Origin: Chloroflexota bacterium
GTDB taxonomy: Bacteria > Chloroflexota > Dehalococcoidia > Lucifugimonadales > Australimonadaceae
Assembly (NCBI GenBank): GCA_022574265.1
Contig: JACZSI010000006.1
Location: 1 to 22,279 of the forward strand
Length of the DNA stretch: 22,279 bases
Reading direction: 5' to 3'
This document shows, in pieces, positions 7,665 through 17,139 of the stretch. The position numbers and the translations under genes are program-made. The first letter of the stretch is position 1; each line of letters starts with the position of its first letter. The notes under the pieces are model-generated. The model ran no database searches and was not told where the DNA came from. It saw nothing but the letters and a program-made list of their open reading frames with translations.

Positions 7665-9158
7665 ATGCCCGACTACGAGCCCGTCATCGGCCTGGAAGTA
7701 CACGCGCAGCTCCGCACCCGGAGCAAGATGTTCTGCTCCTGTCCCGCGGACTACCAGGCCGCTCCGCCCAACACGCGCGTCTGCCCCGTCTGCCTGGGCC
7801 TCCCCGGCACGCTGCCCGTCATCAACCGCGAGGCGATCCGCTCGATCGTCATGACCGGCCTCGCCCTGCACTGCGAGATCGCCCAGGAGACCAAGTTCGA
7901 CCGCAAGAACTACGCCTACCCCGACCTGATGAAGGGGTATCAGATCTCGCAGTACGACCTGCCCATCTGCCACGACGGCTACCTTGAGATCGAGGTCAAC
8001 GGCGAGCGCAGGCGCATCGGCATCGAGCGCGTGCACATGGAGGAGGACGTCGCCAAGCTCTTCCACCGCGTGGACCCGGCGACCGGCGAGGGGTACAGCC
8101 TGGTCGACGTGAACCGCTCCGGCGTCCCGCTCATGGAGATGGTGGGCCGGCCGGACCTGCGCTCGGCCGAGGAGGCGCGCGCATACCTGGTCGCCTACCG
8201 CTCGATCCTCCAATACCTCGGCGTCGCCACCGGCAGCATGGAGGAGGGGTCGTTCCGCTGCGACGCGAACGTGAGCCTGCGCCTCCGGGGCGAGAGCGCC
8301 CTCGGCACGAAGGTCGAGGTCAAGAACATGAACAGCTTCCGCGCGGTCTACCGCGCGATCGAATTCGAGATCGAGCGGCAGTCCGAGATGCTCGACAAGG
8401 GCGAGCGTATCTCCATGGAGACGCGCGGCTGGGTGGAGGAGAAGGGCATCACCGTCTCGCTCCGCAGCAAGGAGGAGGCGAACGACTACCGCTACTTCCC
8501 CGAGCCGGACCTGCCGCCGCTGCACGTCGAGCCGGCCTGGGTCGCCGAGCTCGAGGAGCTGCTGCCGGAGCTGCCGGAGGCCCGGAGGGCCCGGTTCATG
8601 GCGGCCGAGGACGCGAACGGCTACGGCCTCTCCGAATACGACGCTTCCGGGCTGACGGACTCCCCGGCGTTGGCGGACTACTTCGAGGAGGCGGTGGGCG
8701 CGGTCCGGGAAGGCCACGGTGGGGACGAGGCTCCCAAGCGCGTCGCCAACTGGATGCTGTCCGAGCTCGCGTCGCACCTCAACGCGGCGAACGCCGGCAT
8801 CGACGACTCTCCGGTGCGCCCCTCGGACCTCGCCGGGCTGCTCGCGCTGCTGGAGAGCGGCACGCTGGGCACCACGCAGGCCAAGGCGGCGCTGGAGGCG
8901 ATGTACGAGAGCGGCAAGCCGGCGGCGCAGGTCGTCGAGGAGCTGGGGCTCGCGCAGGTCACCGACAGCGGCGAGATCGCGGGCGCCGTCGCGCAGGCCA
9001 TCGCCGAGAACCCGAGCGCCGTGGCGGACTTCCTCGGCGGCAAGGAGACGGCCGCCAAGTTCCTGGTGGGCCAGGTGATGAAGGCGACGCGCGGCAAGGC
9101 GAACCCCGGCATCGTCGCCGGGCTCGTGGCCGAGCAGCTCGGCGCGCTGAAGCAGTAG
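7665..9158 (+). CDS. gatB: Aspartyl/glutamyl-tRNA amidotransferase subunit B
   Basis: Encodes 497-residue GatB, the kinase and tRNA-binding subunit of GatCAB, which converts Glu-tRNA(Gln) and/or Asp-tRNA(Asn) to the amide form. The N-terminus reads YEPVIGLEVHAQLRTRSKMF and carries the zinc-site cysteines C24, C26, C40 and C43. The family signature LVDVNRSGVPLMEMV is present, as are GSFRCDANVSLR, EVKNMNSFRAV and NDYRYFPEPDLPPL. The C-terminal YqeY-like tail domain (about 350-497) is complete. gatA and gatC are not in the window. Presence of GatB implies that the organism lacks at least one of GlnRS or AsnRS as sole route. secG follows after 52 bases. Confidence 0.98.
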   Translation: MPDYEPVIGLEVHAQLRTRSKMFCSCPADYQAAPPNTRVCPVCLGLPGTLPVINREAIRSIVMTGLALHCEIAQETKFDRKNYAYPDLMKGYQISQYDLPICHDGYLEIEVNGERRRIGIERVHMEEDVAKLFHRVDPATGEGYSLVDVNRSGVPLMEMVGRPDLRSAEEARAYLVAYRSILQYLGVATGSMEEGSFRCDANVSLRLRGESALGTKVEVKNMNSFRAVYRAIEFEIERQSEMLDKGERISMETRGWVEEKGITVSLRSKEEANDYRYFPEPDLPPLHVEPAWVAELEELLPELPEARRARFMAAEDANGYGLSEYDASGLTDSPALADYFEEAVGAVREGHGGDEAPKRVANWMLSELASHLNAANAGIDDSPVRPSDLAGLLALLESGTLGTTQAKAALEAMYESGKPAAQVVEELGLAQVTDSGEIAGAVAQAIAENPSAVADFLGGKETAAKFLVGQVMKATRGKANPGIVAGLVAEQLGALKQ

Positions 9159-9175
9159 CGGGGCGCGATACCGGG

Positions 9176-9204
9176 TTGGGCCCGGGGGCCCGTCGAGGTA
9201 AGCT
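9176..9204 (+). promoter_or_regulatory. Putative secG promoter (leaderless layout)
   Basis: TTGGGC (9176-9181) and TAAGCT (9199-9204) are 17 bases apart, and the -10 box ends 6 bases before the secG ATG at 9211. Both boxes are imperfect. GAGG at 9196-9199 could instead act as a distant ribosome binding site if the gene is read through from gatB. Confidence 0.35.
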
Positions 9205-9210
9205 AGAGAC

Positions 9211-9426
9211 ATGCAGACCTCCATCAGCTTCGCCGTCATCCTCGTCGTATCGCTGCTGGTCATCAGCATCCTGCTCCAGGTGCGCGGCGCGGGCGGCGGC
9301 CTCTTCGGCGGCGGCGCGGCCCAGTACCGGACCCGGCGCGGCGTCGAGCGGACGCTGTTCCAGATCACGATCGGCCTCGGCGTCGTGTTCGTGGCACTCG
9401 CGCTCGCCAACATGTTCGTCAGCTAG
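9211..9426 (+). CDS. secG: Preprotein translocase subunit SecG
   Basis: A 71-residue membrane protein with the SecG pattern: first helix SFAVILVVSLLVISILLQ (about residues 6-23), a glycine-rich loop (GAGGGLFGGG), a short RTRRGVER stretch, and a second helix ITIGLGVVFVALALANMF. SecG supports SecYE-dependent protein export. The loop is shorter in Thr/Ser than many SecG proteins but the length, two-helix layout and GGGLFGG motif fit well. It sits between gatB and an adenosylmethionine hydrolase-like gene, 11 bases before the latter. Confidence 0.93.
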   Translation: MQTSISFAVILVVSLLVISILLQVRGAGGGLFGGGAAQYRTRRGVERTLFQITIGLGVVFVALALANMFVS

Positions 9427-9437
9427 CCGGCCCTTCC

Positions 9438-10274
9438 ATGGCCCGCCCCATCATCACGCTGACCACCGACTTCGGCCTGGCTGATGGCTTCGTCGGCGCC
9501 ATGAAGGGCGTCATCCTGGGCATCAGCCCCGACGCGGCCATCGTCGATATCACGCACGAGGTCCCGCCGCAGGACGTCCGTGCCGGCGCGTACGCGCTCG
9601 ACGCCGCGTGGGACGCCTTCCCGCCCGGCACCGTGCACGTCGCCGTCGTGGACCCCGGCGTCGGCACGGACCGCCTCCCGATCGCCGCGTGCGGCCCTGG
9701 CGCGACGTTCGTCGGCCCCGACAACGGCACGCTGTCGTACGTGCTGGCGCGGGCCGGGGCGCGGCCTGAAAGCGCACCGTTCGTGCCGGCGAGCGTCGCG
9801 CTGCCGGACGGCTGGACCGCGTACCACCTCACCGAGCGGGCGTACTGGCGCGAGCCGCTCAGCAGCACCTTCCATGGCCGCGACATCTTCGCGCCGGTCG
9901 CCGCGCACCTGAGCGCCGGGGTGGCACCGAGCGCGCTGGGCCCGCGGCTCACGCACGTGACGGCGTTCGCCGTGCCAGTCGCCGTCGAGGCGGACGGGCG
10001 CATCGAGGGCTGCGTGCAGCACGTCGACCGCTACGGGAACCTGGTCACGAACATCCCCGAGGCGCTGCTGTCGGCGGCGGGCGGCGGGCTCACGGTGGGC
10101 ATCGGCGGACGCGAGATAGCGGGCCTCTCGGGCTCGTTCCAGGGCGAGGCGGCGCTGGTCGCGGTCATCGGCAGCGGCGGCTGGCTGGAGATAGCGGTGC
10201 CGAACGGGAGCGCGGCGCGGGAGCTTGGGGCCGGCATCGGGGATGGGGTGGTGGTGCGGCTGGCGCCGCGTTAG
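9438..10274 (+). CDS. S-adenosylmethionine hydrolase (DUF62-type)
   Basis: A 278-residue member of the SAM hydroxide adenosyltransferase family (formerly DUF62, related to fluorinase and chlorinase), which cleaves SAM to adenosine and methionine. Family motifs are in order: ITLTTDFGLADGFVGAMKG at the N-terminus, IVDITHEVPPQDVRAGAYAL, VHVAVVDPGVGT, FVGPDNGTLSYV, FHGRDIFAPVAAHL and VQHVDRYGNLVTNI. The catalytic Asp of TTDFG and the DPGVGT loop are intact, and no halogenase-type insertion is evident. It starts 11 bases after secG with no clear Shine-Dalgarno. Its stop directly touches the stop of the convergent cysS, leaving no room for a terminator between them. Confidence 0.92.
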   Translation: MARPIITLTTDFGLADGFVGAMKGVILGISPDAAIVDITHEVPPQDVRAGAYALDAAWDAFPPGTVHVAVVDPGVGTDRLPIAACGPGATFVGPDNGTLSYVLARAGARPESAPFVPASVALPDGWTAYHLTERAYWREPLSSTFHGRDIFAPVAAHLSAGVAPSALGPRLTHVTAFAVPVAVEADGRIEGCVQHVDRYGNLVTNIPEALLSAAGGGLTVGIGGREIAGLSGSFQGEAALVAVIGSGGWLEIAVPNGSAARELGAGIGDGVVVRLAPR

Positions 10275-11650
<1,376 letters not shown>

Positions 11651-11654
<4 letters not shown>

Positions 11655-12157
11655 GGGCCCGTCGCCGAAGTGCCAGCAGCCGAAGTGATCGAGGCGACGG
11701 CGATGGCGGCGATCCCCTCGCCGGAGCCGGAAAAACCCATGCCGTCCTCGGATGTGGCCTTGATGCTGACGCGGCCGGGGTCCGTGCCGAGGGCCGTCGC
11801 GATAGCGCTCCGCATGGCCGTTACGTGCTCCGCGAGGTGCGGGCGCTCGGCGACGATTGTAGCATCGACGTTCTCGATGAGCCATCCGGCATCGCGCAGG
11901 AGCGAGGCGGTGCGCTCCAGCAGCACGATGCTCGATATGCCCTCCGGCACCGCCGGATCGCCGCCGGGGAACCGCGTGCCGATGTCGCCGAGCGCGGCCG
12001 CGCCGAGCAGCGCGTCGATGATGGCGTGCGTCGCCACGTCGCCGTCGCTGTGGCCCGAGAGGCCGCGGTCGAACGGGACCTCCACGCCGGCGAGCACGAG
12101 GCGCCCGCCGTCCTCGAACGGGTGCGCGTCGTAGCCGATGCCGAAGCGCGCGCTCAT
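11651..12157 (-). CDS. ispF: 2-C-methyl-D-erythritol 2,4-cyclodiphosphate synthase
   Basis: A 168-residue IspF, fifth enzyme of the MEP isoprenoid pathway, converting CDP-ME 2-phosphate to MEcPP. The metal-binding start GIGYDAHPF (Asp and His), the signature SDGDVATHAIIDALLGAAAL and the C-terminal SEDGMGFSGSGEGIAAIAVA are present. It overlaps ispD by 4 bases and cysS by 4 bases, indicating translational coupling. A 12-residue Ala/Ser/Thr tail after the usual end is the only small extra. Confidence 0.97.
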
Positions 12158-12870
12158 GCCCCGGCCCGCTCCCGCGCGGCCGCGAGCAGCGCTTCCGCCA
12201 CCGCCAGGTCCGAGCGCGTCGTGACCTTCACGTTCGCGGGGTCGCCGGCGAAGACGCGGACCTCGACGCCGAGGCGCTCGACCATGGCCGCATCGTCCGT
12301 CACGTCGTCCGCCACCTCGCGGTGCGCGCGCTCCAGCAGGTCGCGCCGGAAGACCTGCGGCGTCTGCGCGATGACGAGCGCGCCGCGGTCAAGCGTCTCG
12401 AGCACGCGGCCGTCGGCGGCGACGCGCTTGATGGTCTCGGCGGCAGGGAGGCCGGGGACCGCGGCGCCGGTCGGCACCGCCGCGGCCAGGCCGTCGGCGA
12501 TCAGCGCGCCGGCCACCAGCGGGCGGGCGCCATCGTGCACGACGACCCAGTCGCAGGCCGGGAGCGCCGCGAGGCCGAGGCGCACCGTGTCCTGCCGGCG
12601 CTCGCCCCCGGCGAAGACCCCGGCGAGCTTCGTCCAGCCGCGCTCGGCGGCGAGCTCGCGCACGGCCTTGACGTTCCGCTCCGCGACCATCAGCACGACG
12701 CTGCCGACGTGTGGGCTGCGCTCGAAGGCTGCGACGGTGCGCGCGATCAGCGGCTCGCCGCCGAGCGGGGCGAGCGTCTTGTCGACGCCGCCCATGCGCG
12801 AGCTCGCGCCCGCCGCCACGATGATGGCGCCGACGCGGCTGGGATCCGGGAGGCTGCTTCCGGTGGCCAT
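12154..12870 (-). CDS. ispD: 2-C-methyl-D-erythritol 4-phosphate cytidylyltransferase
   Basis: A 238-residue IspD, third enzyme of the MEP pathway, transferring CMP to MEP. The nucleotide-binding start VGAIIVAAGASSRMGGVDKT, the GGERRQDTVRLGL segment, WVVVHDGARPLV and the TPQVFRRDLL motif are intact, as is the DDAAMVERLG region near the end. It has about 12 extra residues before the conserved start. An extended -10 box (TGC-TATCCT on the minus strand, 12889-12881) ends 10 bases before the ATG, so the message is nearly leaderless. First gene of the ispD-ispF-cysS unit. Confidence 0.97.
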   Translation of the reverse strand: MATGSSLPDPSRVGAIIVAAGASSRMGGVDKTLAPLGGEPLIARTVAAFERSPHVGSVVLMVAERNVKAVRELAAERGWTKLAGVFAGGERRQDTVRLGLAALPACDWVVVHDGARPLVAGALIADGLAAAVPTGAAVPGLPAAETIKRVAADGRVLETLDRGALVIAQTPQVFRRDLLERAHREVADDVTDDAAMVERLGVEVRVFAGDPANVKVTTRSDLAVAEALLAAARERAGA

Positions 12871-12880
12871 GGCGTCCGCG

Positions 12881-12889
12881 AGGATAGCA
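12881..12889 (-). promoter_or_regulatory. Extended -10 promoter of ispD-ispF-cysS
   Basis: TGC-TATCCT on the minus strand, 10 bases upstream of the ispD ATG. No good -35 box is seen. The predicted leader is only about 3 bases and no Shine-Dalgarno is present. Confidence 0.45.
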
Positions 12890-12927
12890 CGCGGCTGGTG
12901 GCGACCCGTGCGGTGAGCCTGGTCAGG

Positions 12928-13256
12928 TACGAGCGTACGCTTGCCCAGGACGACCCGCTTCTTTGTGCAAGCCCTCTCTCATCCTTCGACAGGCTCAGGA
13001 CGAGCGGTTGAGGACCGGCCCATCCCGTTCGTGCCGAGGCTCTCGAAGTACGAACGAACGCCTGCCCGCAGACCACCGTCCTCTTAGGCACACGCGCTCT
13101 CGCCCTTCGAGGGCCTCAGGACGAGCGGTTGAGGACCGCTCCCTCCCGTTCGTGCTGAGGCTCTCGAAGTACGAACGAACGTCTGCCGAGGCCGGCCGCC
13201 TCGTGTACAAACCGCTCTTCTCCTTGATCAGGCTCAGGCAGATAGTGGAGAACCAG
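12928..13256. repeat. Tandem repeat, 121-base period, about 2.7 copies
   Basis: The landmark TACGARCGWACG recurs at 12928, 13049 and 13170, and the landmark around AGGCTCAGG recurs near 12981, 13102 and 13223, so the period is 121 bases in both series. The middle copies (12981-13060 and 13102-13181) are nearly identical, including GACGAGCGGTTGAGGACC and GGCTCTCGAAGTACGAACGA; the first and last are degraded. Each unit contains a long imperfect palindrome (CTTCGAsrGsCTCAG ... CTGAGGCTCTCGAAG type). This fills the 394-base gap between ispD and the aldo/keto reductase gene; no gene is visible there. Confidence 0.85.
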
Positions 13257-13264
13257 CGCTCGGC

Positions 13265-14092
13265 CTACCGCCACCAGTGCGTCGAGCGCTGTCCGCCCGC
13301 CGCCTCGGCGAGCGCGGCGTGCTGCTCGTCGCTCAGGCGCCAGCCGGAGGCGGCGCAGTTCTCGTCGACGCGCTCGACGCGGTTCGTCTGCGGGATCGTG
13401 ACGACCGCGGGGGAGCGCAGCACCCAGTTCAGGATGACCTGGGCGGCCGTCTTGCCGGTCTCGGCCGTCACTCGGTCCATGACTTCGCGGAGTGCGGGCC
13501 TGGCCTTCATCTCGTCCGCGAACCCACCATGCTCCAGCGAGCTGTACGCGAGGACGGTGACGCCGTGCTCCTCGCAGTAGGGGATCACCGATTCGGCGAA
13601 CTCGCGGTCGAACAGGCTGTACTTGATCTGGTTCTCGACGACGCTTCCGGAGCCGAGCGCATCGTCGGCCTCGCGGAGCTCCTCGACCGTGAAGTTGCTG
13701 ACGCCGACGAAGCGCACCTTGCCCGCGGCGACGAGCTCGTCCATCGCGCGCATCGTCTCGGCGATGGGGACGTTGGCGCTCGGCGCGTGCAGCTGGTAGA
13801 GGTCGATGTGGTCGGTGCCGAGCGCCTTCAGGCTGCGCTCGGCCGCCGCGAGCACGTCGTCGTAACTGAGGTGCTCGGGCGAGACCTTGGTGGCGATGAA
13901 GTAGTCGTCGCGGTTGCCCTGGACCGCGCGGCCGACCTGGGGCTCGGTGCCGTAGTTCTCCGCGGTGTCGATCAGGAAGGAGCCGAGCTCGAGGGCGCGG
14001 TGCATGATGGCCGGGTCGCCCTGATAGTTCCACGCGCCCATGCCGATCTCGGGGATGTCCACGCCCGTGCGGCCGAGTGGCTTCGTGTCCAT
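13265..14092 (-). CDS. Aldo/keto reductase
   Basis: A 275-residue NAD(P)H-dependent oxidoreductase of the aldo/keto reductase superfamily. The catalytic tetrad is visible as D42 (FLIDTAENYG), Y47, K69 (FIATKVSP) and H102 (LYQLHAPS). The cofactor-side motifs GVSNFTVEEL and, near the end, NWVLRSPAVVTIPQT are present. The substrate cannot be told from sequence. The start codon lies 18 bases after the clpC stop, so it may be read through from the heat-shock operon, but TATACT (14105-14100 on the minus strand) ends 7 bases before its ATG, giving it a possible leaderless promoter of its own. Confidence 0.95.
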   Translation of the reverse strand: MDTKPLGRTGVDIPEIGMGAWNYQGDPAIMHRALELGSFLIDTAENYGTEPQVGRAVQGNRDDYFIATKVSPEHLSYDDVLAAAERSLKALGTDHIDLYQLHAPSANVPIAETMRAMDELVAAGKVRFVGVSNFTVEELREADDALGSGSVVENQIKYSLFDREFAESVIPYCEEHGVTVLAYSSLEHGGFADEMKARPALREVMDRVTAETGKTAAQVILNWVLRSPAVVTIPQTNRVERVDENCAASGWRLSDEQHAALAEAAGGQRSTHWWR

Positions 14093-14099
14093 GGGCGCA

Positions 14100-14105
14100 A
14101 GTATA
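14100..14105 (-). promoter_or_regulatory. -10 box of the aldo/keto reductase gene (leaderless layout)
   Basis: TATACT on the minus strand in the 18-base gap after clpC; 7 bases separate it from the ATG. No convincing -35 box upstream (that stretch is coding for the end of clpC). No Shine-Dalgarno is seen. Confidence 0.5.
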
Positions 14106-14110
14106 CGGCG

Positions 14111-16570
14111 CTACACCCCCGCGGCCGCCTTGGTCTTGGCGGCGGCCTTGCGGGCGAAGGTGAGCTTGCCCTTCGCCACGTCCACGAGCACGGTGTCGTT
14201 CTCCGTGAGGTCGCCGGAGAGGATGCGCTTGGCGATCTCGTTCTCCACGTGGCGCTCCACCGCGCGGCGCAGCGGGCGGGCGCCGAAGACGGGGTCGTAG
14301 CCCTCCTCGACGAGCCACGCCTTGGCCGCGTCGCTCAGCTCGATGGATAGGCCCCGGTCCGACAGCCGCTCGCGCACCTTGTCCACCATGAGCTCGACGA
14401 TCTGGGCGAGCTGCTCCTCGGTCAGTTGCTGGAAGACGATGAAGTCGTCCACGCGGTTCAGGAACTCGGGGCGGAAGGCCTTCTTCAGCGCGTCGAGCAC
14501 GGTCTCGCGCTGGCGCTCCTGCTCCGAGGCCTTCTGCTTCGATGCCTGGAAGCCGATGGCGCTGCGGCTGAACTCCTCCGTGCCCAGGTTGGACGTCATG
14601 ATGACGATGGTGTTGCGGAAGTCCACCTTGCGGCCGTGGCCGTCCGTCAGGTGCCCGTCGTCGAGGATCTGGAGCATCACGTTGAAGATGTCCGGGTGCG
14701 CCTTCTCGATCTCGTCGAAGAGCACCACGCGGTATGGGCGGCGGCGGACGGCCTCGGTCAGCTGGCCGGCCTCGTCGTAGCCGACGTAGCCCGGCGGTGC
14801 GCCGATGAGGCGGGAGACGGTGTGGCGCTCGCCGTACTCGGACATGTCGATGCGCACCATGTTCTCCTCGTCGTCGAAGAGGTACTCGGCGAGCGCCCTT
14901 GCGAGCTCGGTCTTGCCGACGCCGGTGGGGCCCAGGAACATGAAGCTGCCGATGGGGCGCTTCTCGTCCTTGAGCCCGGCGCGCGAGCGGCGGATGGCGT
15001 CGGCCACCGCGGTGACGGCTTCGTCCTGGCCGATCAGGCGCTCGTGCAGCCGGTCCTCCAGGTGGAGCAGCCGGTCTCCCTCGCCCTCCATGAGCTGCGC
15101 GGCGGGGATGCCGGTCCACCGTGCGATGAGCTCGGCGATGTCCTGCTCGCGGACGACTAGGTCGCCGTGGGTGTCGGCGCCCAGGAACGCGGCCCGCTCC
15201 TTCTCGAACGCCTCCTGGAGCTTGATGCGCTCCGAGCGTGCCTTGGCGGCGGCTTCGTAGTCGCTGCGCTGGGACGCCGACTCCTCCTCGTCCTCGAGGT
15301 GGCTGATGCGCTGCTGCTGCTCGGTGAGCCCGGCCGGCAGACTCTCCCGGTCGAGGCGCAGCTTCGAGGCGGCTTCGTCGATGAGGTCGACGGCCTTGTC
15401 CGGCAGGAGGCGGTCGGCGATGTAGCGGTCGGCGAGGCGCGCGGCCGCGATCAGCGCGCCGTCCTCGAACGACACCTTGTGGTGCGCCTCGTAGCGTGGC
15501 TTGAGGCCGCGCAGGATCTCGATGGCCTCGTCCACCGTCGGCTCCTCGAGCCAGATCGGCTGGAAGCGCCGCTCGAGCGCGGTGTCGCGCTCGATGTAGC
15601 GGCGGTACTCGTCGGGCGTGGTGGCGCCGATGACCTGGAGCTCGCCGCGGGAGAGGGCGGGCTTCATGATGTTGGCCGCGTCGATGCCGCCCTCGGCGGC
15701 TCCGGCGCCCACCATCGTGTGCAGCTCGTCGATGAACAGGATGACCTCGCGCTGGGCCTCCTTCATCTCGTCGATGACCGACTTGAGGCGCTCCTCGAAC
15801 TCGCCGCGGAACTTGGAGCCGGCGACGAGCCCCGCCATGTCGAGCGCGAGCACGCGCTTGCCGCGCAGGGACTGCGGGACGTCCTCGGCGACGATGCGCT
15901 GCGCGAGGCCCTCGGCGATGGCCGTCTTGCCGACGCCCGCGCCGCCGATGATGACGGGGTTGTTCTTGGTCCGCCGCGTCAGCGTCTGCATCACGCGCCG
16001 GATCTCCATCGTGCGGCCGATGACCGGGTCGAGCTTGCCCTGGCGCGCGAGGTCCGTCAGGTCGATGGTGTAGCGCTCCAACGACTGATAGCGGCTCTCG
16101 GCGCGCTGGTCGGTCACGCGGTGGCCGCCGCGGATCTCCTGGAGGGCCTGATAAACCTTCTCCTTGTCGACGCCGTAGCGCGCGAGCACCTGGGCGGAAT
16201 CGCCCTGGACGTCGGAGAGCGCTGCGATGAAGAGGTGCTCGGTGCCGATGTAGTCGTCGTGCAGCCGCTCGGCCTCGCTCTTGGCGTCGTCGAGCATCGT
16301 GACGGCGCGGGGGGTTGGGTGGATCTGGGCGCCCTGCTGGGAGAGCTTGGGCGTGGCGGCAAGTGCGCGCTCGAGGTCCGCCCGGACGGCGCCCACGTCG
16401 ACGCCGAGCTCGCCGAGGATCTGCACGGGGACGCTCTTCTCCGCCTGGAGCATGGCCAGCAGGATGTGCTCGACGTCCCACTGCGGGTGCCGGAATTTCC
16501 GCACCACGTCGTAGGACGCGCCGATGGCTTCCTGGGCCTGCTCCGTGAAGTCTTCCTGCTTGAACACCAT
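14111..16570 (-). CDS. clpC: ATP-dependent Clp protease ATP-binding subunit ClpC
   Basis: An 819-residue double-AAA+ unfoldase. N-domain at residues 1-145 (TEQAQEAIGAS, HILLAMLQ); AAA1 with Walker A GGAGVGKT (209-216) and Walker B FIDE (279-282); AAA2 with GPTGVGKT (547-554) and LFDE (617-620). Two features favour ClpC over ClpB: the middle region (about 410-465) is short and UVR-like (YEAAAKARSERIKLQEAFE), and a ClpP-docking tripeptide IGF (672-674) sits in the loop after SNLGTEEFSRS. So it probably feeds ClpP, which is not in the window. A strong AGGAGGG site precedes the ATG. It lies 15 bases after hspR and is probably co-transcribed with dnaJ and hspR. The C-terminal tail is Ala/Lys-rich. 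Confidence 0.93.
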   Translation of the reverse strand: MVFKQEDFTEQAQEAIGASYDVVRKFRHPQWDVEHILLAMLQAEKSVPVQILGELGVDVGAVRADLERALAATPKLSQQGAQIHPTPRAVTMLDDAKSEAERLHDDYIGTEHLFIAALSDVQGDSAQVLARYGVDKEKVYQALQEIRGGHRVTDQRAESRYQSLERYTIDLTDLARQGKLDPVIGRTMEIRRVMQTLTRRTKNNPVIIGGAGVGKTAIAEGLAQRIVAEDVPQSLRGKRVLALDMAGLVAGSKFRGEFEERLKSVIDEMKEAQREVILFIDELHTMVGAGAAEGGIDAANIMKPALSRGELQVIGATTPDEYRRYIERDTALERRFQPIWLEEPTVDEAIEILRGLKPRYEAHHKVSFEDGALIAAARLADRYIADRLLPDKAVDLIDEAASKLRLDRESLPAGLTEQQQRISHLEDEEESASQRSDYEAAAKARSERIKLQEAFEKERAAFLGADTHGDLVVREQDIAELIARWTGIPAAQLMEGEGDRLLHLEDRLHERLIGQDEAVTAVADAIRRSRAGLKDEKRPIGSFMFLGPTGVGKTELARALAEYLFDDEENMVRIDMSEYGERHTVSRLIGAPPGYVGYDEAGQLTEAVRRRPYRVVLFDEIEKAHPDIFNVMLQILDDGHLTDGHGRKVDFRNTIVIMTSNLGTEEFSRSAIGFQASKQKASEQERQRETVLDALKKAFRPEFLNRVDDFIVFQQLTEEQLAQIVELMVDKVRERLSDRGLSIELSDAAKAWLVEEGYDPVFGARPLRRAVERHVENEIAKRILSGDLTENDTVLVDVAKGKLTFARKAAAKTKAAAGV

Positions 16571-16585
16571 CGTGGACCCTCCTGG

Positions 16586-16942
16586 TTACCCCTTGTTGAG
16601 CTGGGCCGTGAGCCGCTGGGCCTCCCGCTCGAGCTCGTCGATGTGGGCCTTCATCCGGATGATGACCTCGACGCCCGCCAGGTTGATGCCGAGGTCGTCG
16701 ATGAGCGAGCGGATCCAGCGGCCCCGTTGCACGTCCTGCGGTGAGTACATGCGTATGTTCCCGCGCGAGCGCGCGGGTTCCATGAGCCCGGTCCGCTCGT
16801 ACGCGCGCAGGGTCTGCGCGTGCACGCCGACCATCCGCGCCGCGACGCTGATGACGTAGCACGGCTCGTCCTCGGCAACCGCTTCGACGCGCAGCACGAC
16901 GCCGATCGTCCTACGCGCTCTCGTCCGCTCCACCATCCGCAT
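16586..16942 (-). CDS. hspR: Heat-shock repressor HspR (MerR family)
   Basis: A 118-residue MerR-type regulator. After about 26 variable residues it reads CYVISVAARMVGVHAQTLRAYERTGL in the conserved order (winged helix-turn-helix), then EPARSRGNIRMYSPQDV and LIDDLGINLAGVEVIIRMK, the hallmark of HspR, and ends in a short coiled coil (HIDELEREAQRLTAQL). In actinobacteria HspR binds HAIR operators and represses dnaK, clpB and its own operon together with DnaK. Here a HAIR-like site overlaps the dnaJ promoter (18135-18155), which fits autoregulation of a dnaJ-hspR-clpC unit. The start at 16942 has AGGAGAA just upstream. Confidence 0.93.
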   Translation of the reverse strand: MRMVERTRARRTIGVVLRVEAVAEDEPCYVISVAARMVGVHAQTLRAYERTGLMEPARSRGNIRMYSPQDVQRGRWIRSLIDDLGINLAGVEVIIRMKAHIDELEREAQRLTAQLNKG

Positions 16943-16961
16943 TCTTCTCCTGAACTATGCG

Positions 16962-17115
16962 TCCTTCCGCCGAGGAAGGACTCCGGGCTGAAGCGGCACG
17001 CGCTGCTTCGGCCCGCGGTGTGCCCCCAGGCGGATCCGCCGCCCTTCGGGCCGCTCCGCGATGCTTCGCTCTGCTCAGCATGACAGGTCGGGACGTCACC
17101 TTGAGCGGAGCGAAG
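16962..17115. repeat. Palindromic repeat cluster between dnaJ-like gene and hspR
   Basis: This 197-base gap holds several inverted repeats. TCCTTCC/GGAAGGA (16962-16980, 5-base loop) lies just upstream of hspR. CTTCGCTCTGCTCA (17064-17077) pairs with TGAGCGGAGCGAAG (17102-17115) with one G-T or mismatch position, enclosing ATGAC/GTCA. The second is of the 'GCTTCGCTCNGCTCAGCATGAC' type, an interspersed repeat seen in many unrelated GC-rich genomes (from memory). No gene is visible. In an operon transcript these stems would separate dnaJ and hspR-clpC message segments. Confidence 0.65.
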
Positions 17116-17139
17116 GATCTCGTCCCTCCTGGCCTCCAA

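Noticed and set aside
7524..9413. Long antisense open frame opposite gatB and secG
   Set aside because: Composition is that of a third-position GC shadow; gatB on the plus strand is certain.
9438..10274. Fluorinase or chlorinase (halogenating SAM enzyme)
   Set aside because: No halogenase-type insertion loop is evident and the neighbours are housekeeping genes; the common SAM hydrolase is the simpler reading.
12928..13256. CRISPR array
   Set aside because: The 121-base period, lack of short constant repeats with variable spacers, and absence of cas genes argue for a plain tandem repeat.
12871..13264. Small protein gene in the gap before the aldo/keto reductase
   Set aside because: Open frames here repeat with the 121-base unit and have no ribosome binding site; the stretch is repeat DNA.
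14111..16570. ClpB disaggregase
   Set aside because: The middle domain is far shorter than the ClpB coiled coil and an IGF ClpP-docking tripeptide is present.
13116..16862. A very long open frame (over 1200 codons) on the minus strand across clpC and the aldo/keto reductase
   Set aside because: It is a frame-shifted shadow of the GC-rich real genes: Arg/Gly/Pro/His-rich with no motifs, while the clpC and reductase frames are fully conserved.
17100..17115. Second HAIR site upstream of hspR (CTTGAGCGG...)
   Set aside because: The CTTGAGC here belongs to a palindromic interspersed repeat (17064-17115) and lacks a correctly spaced partner half-site.
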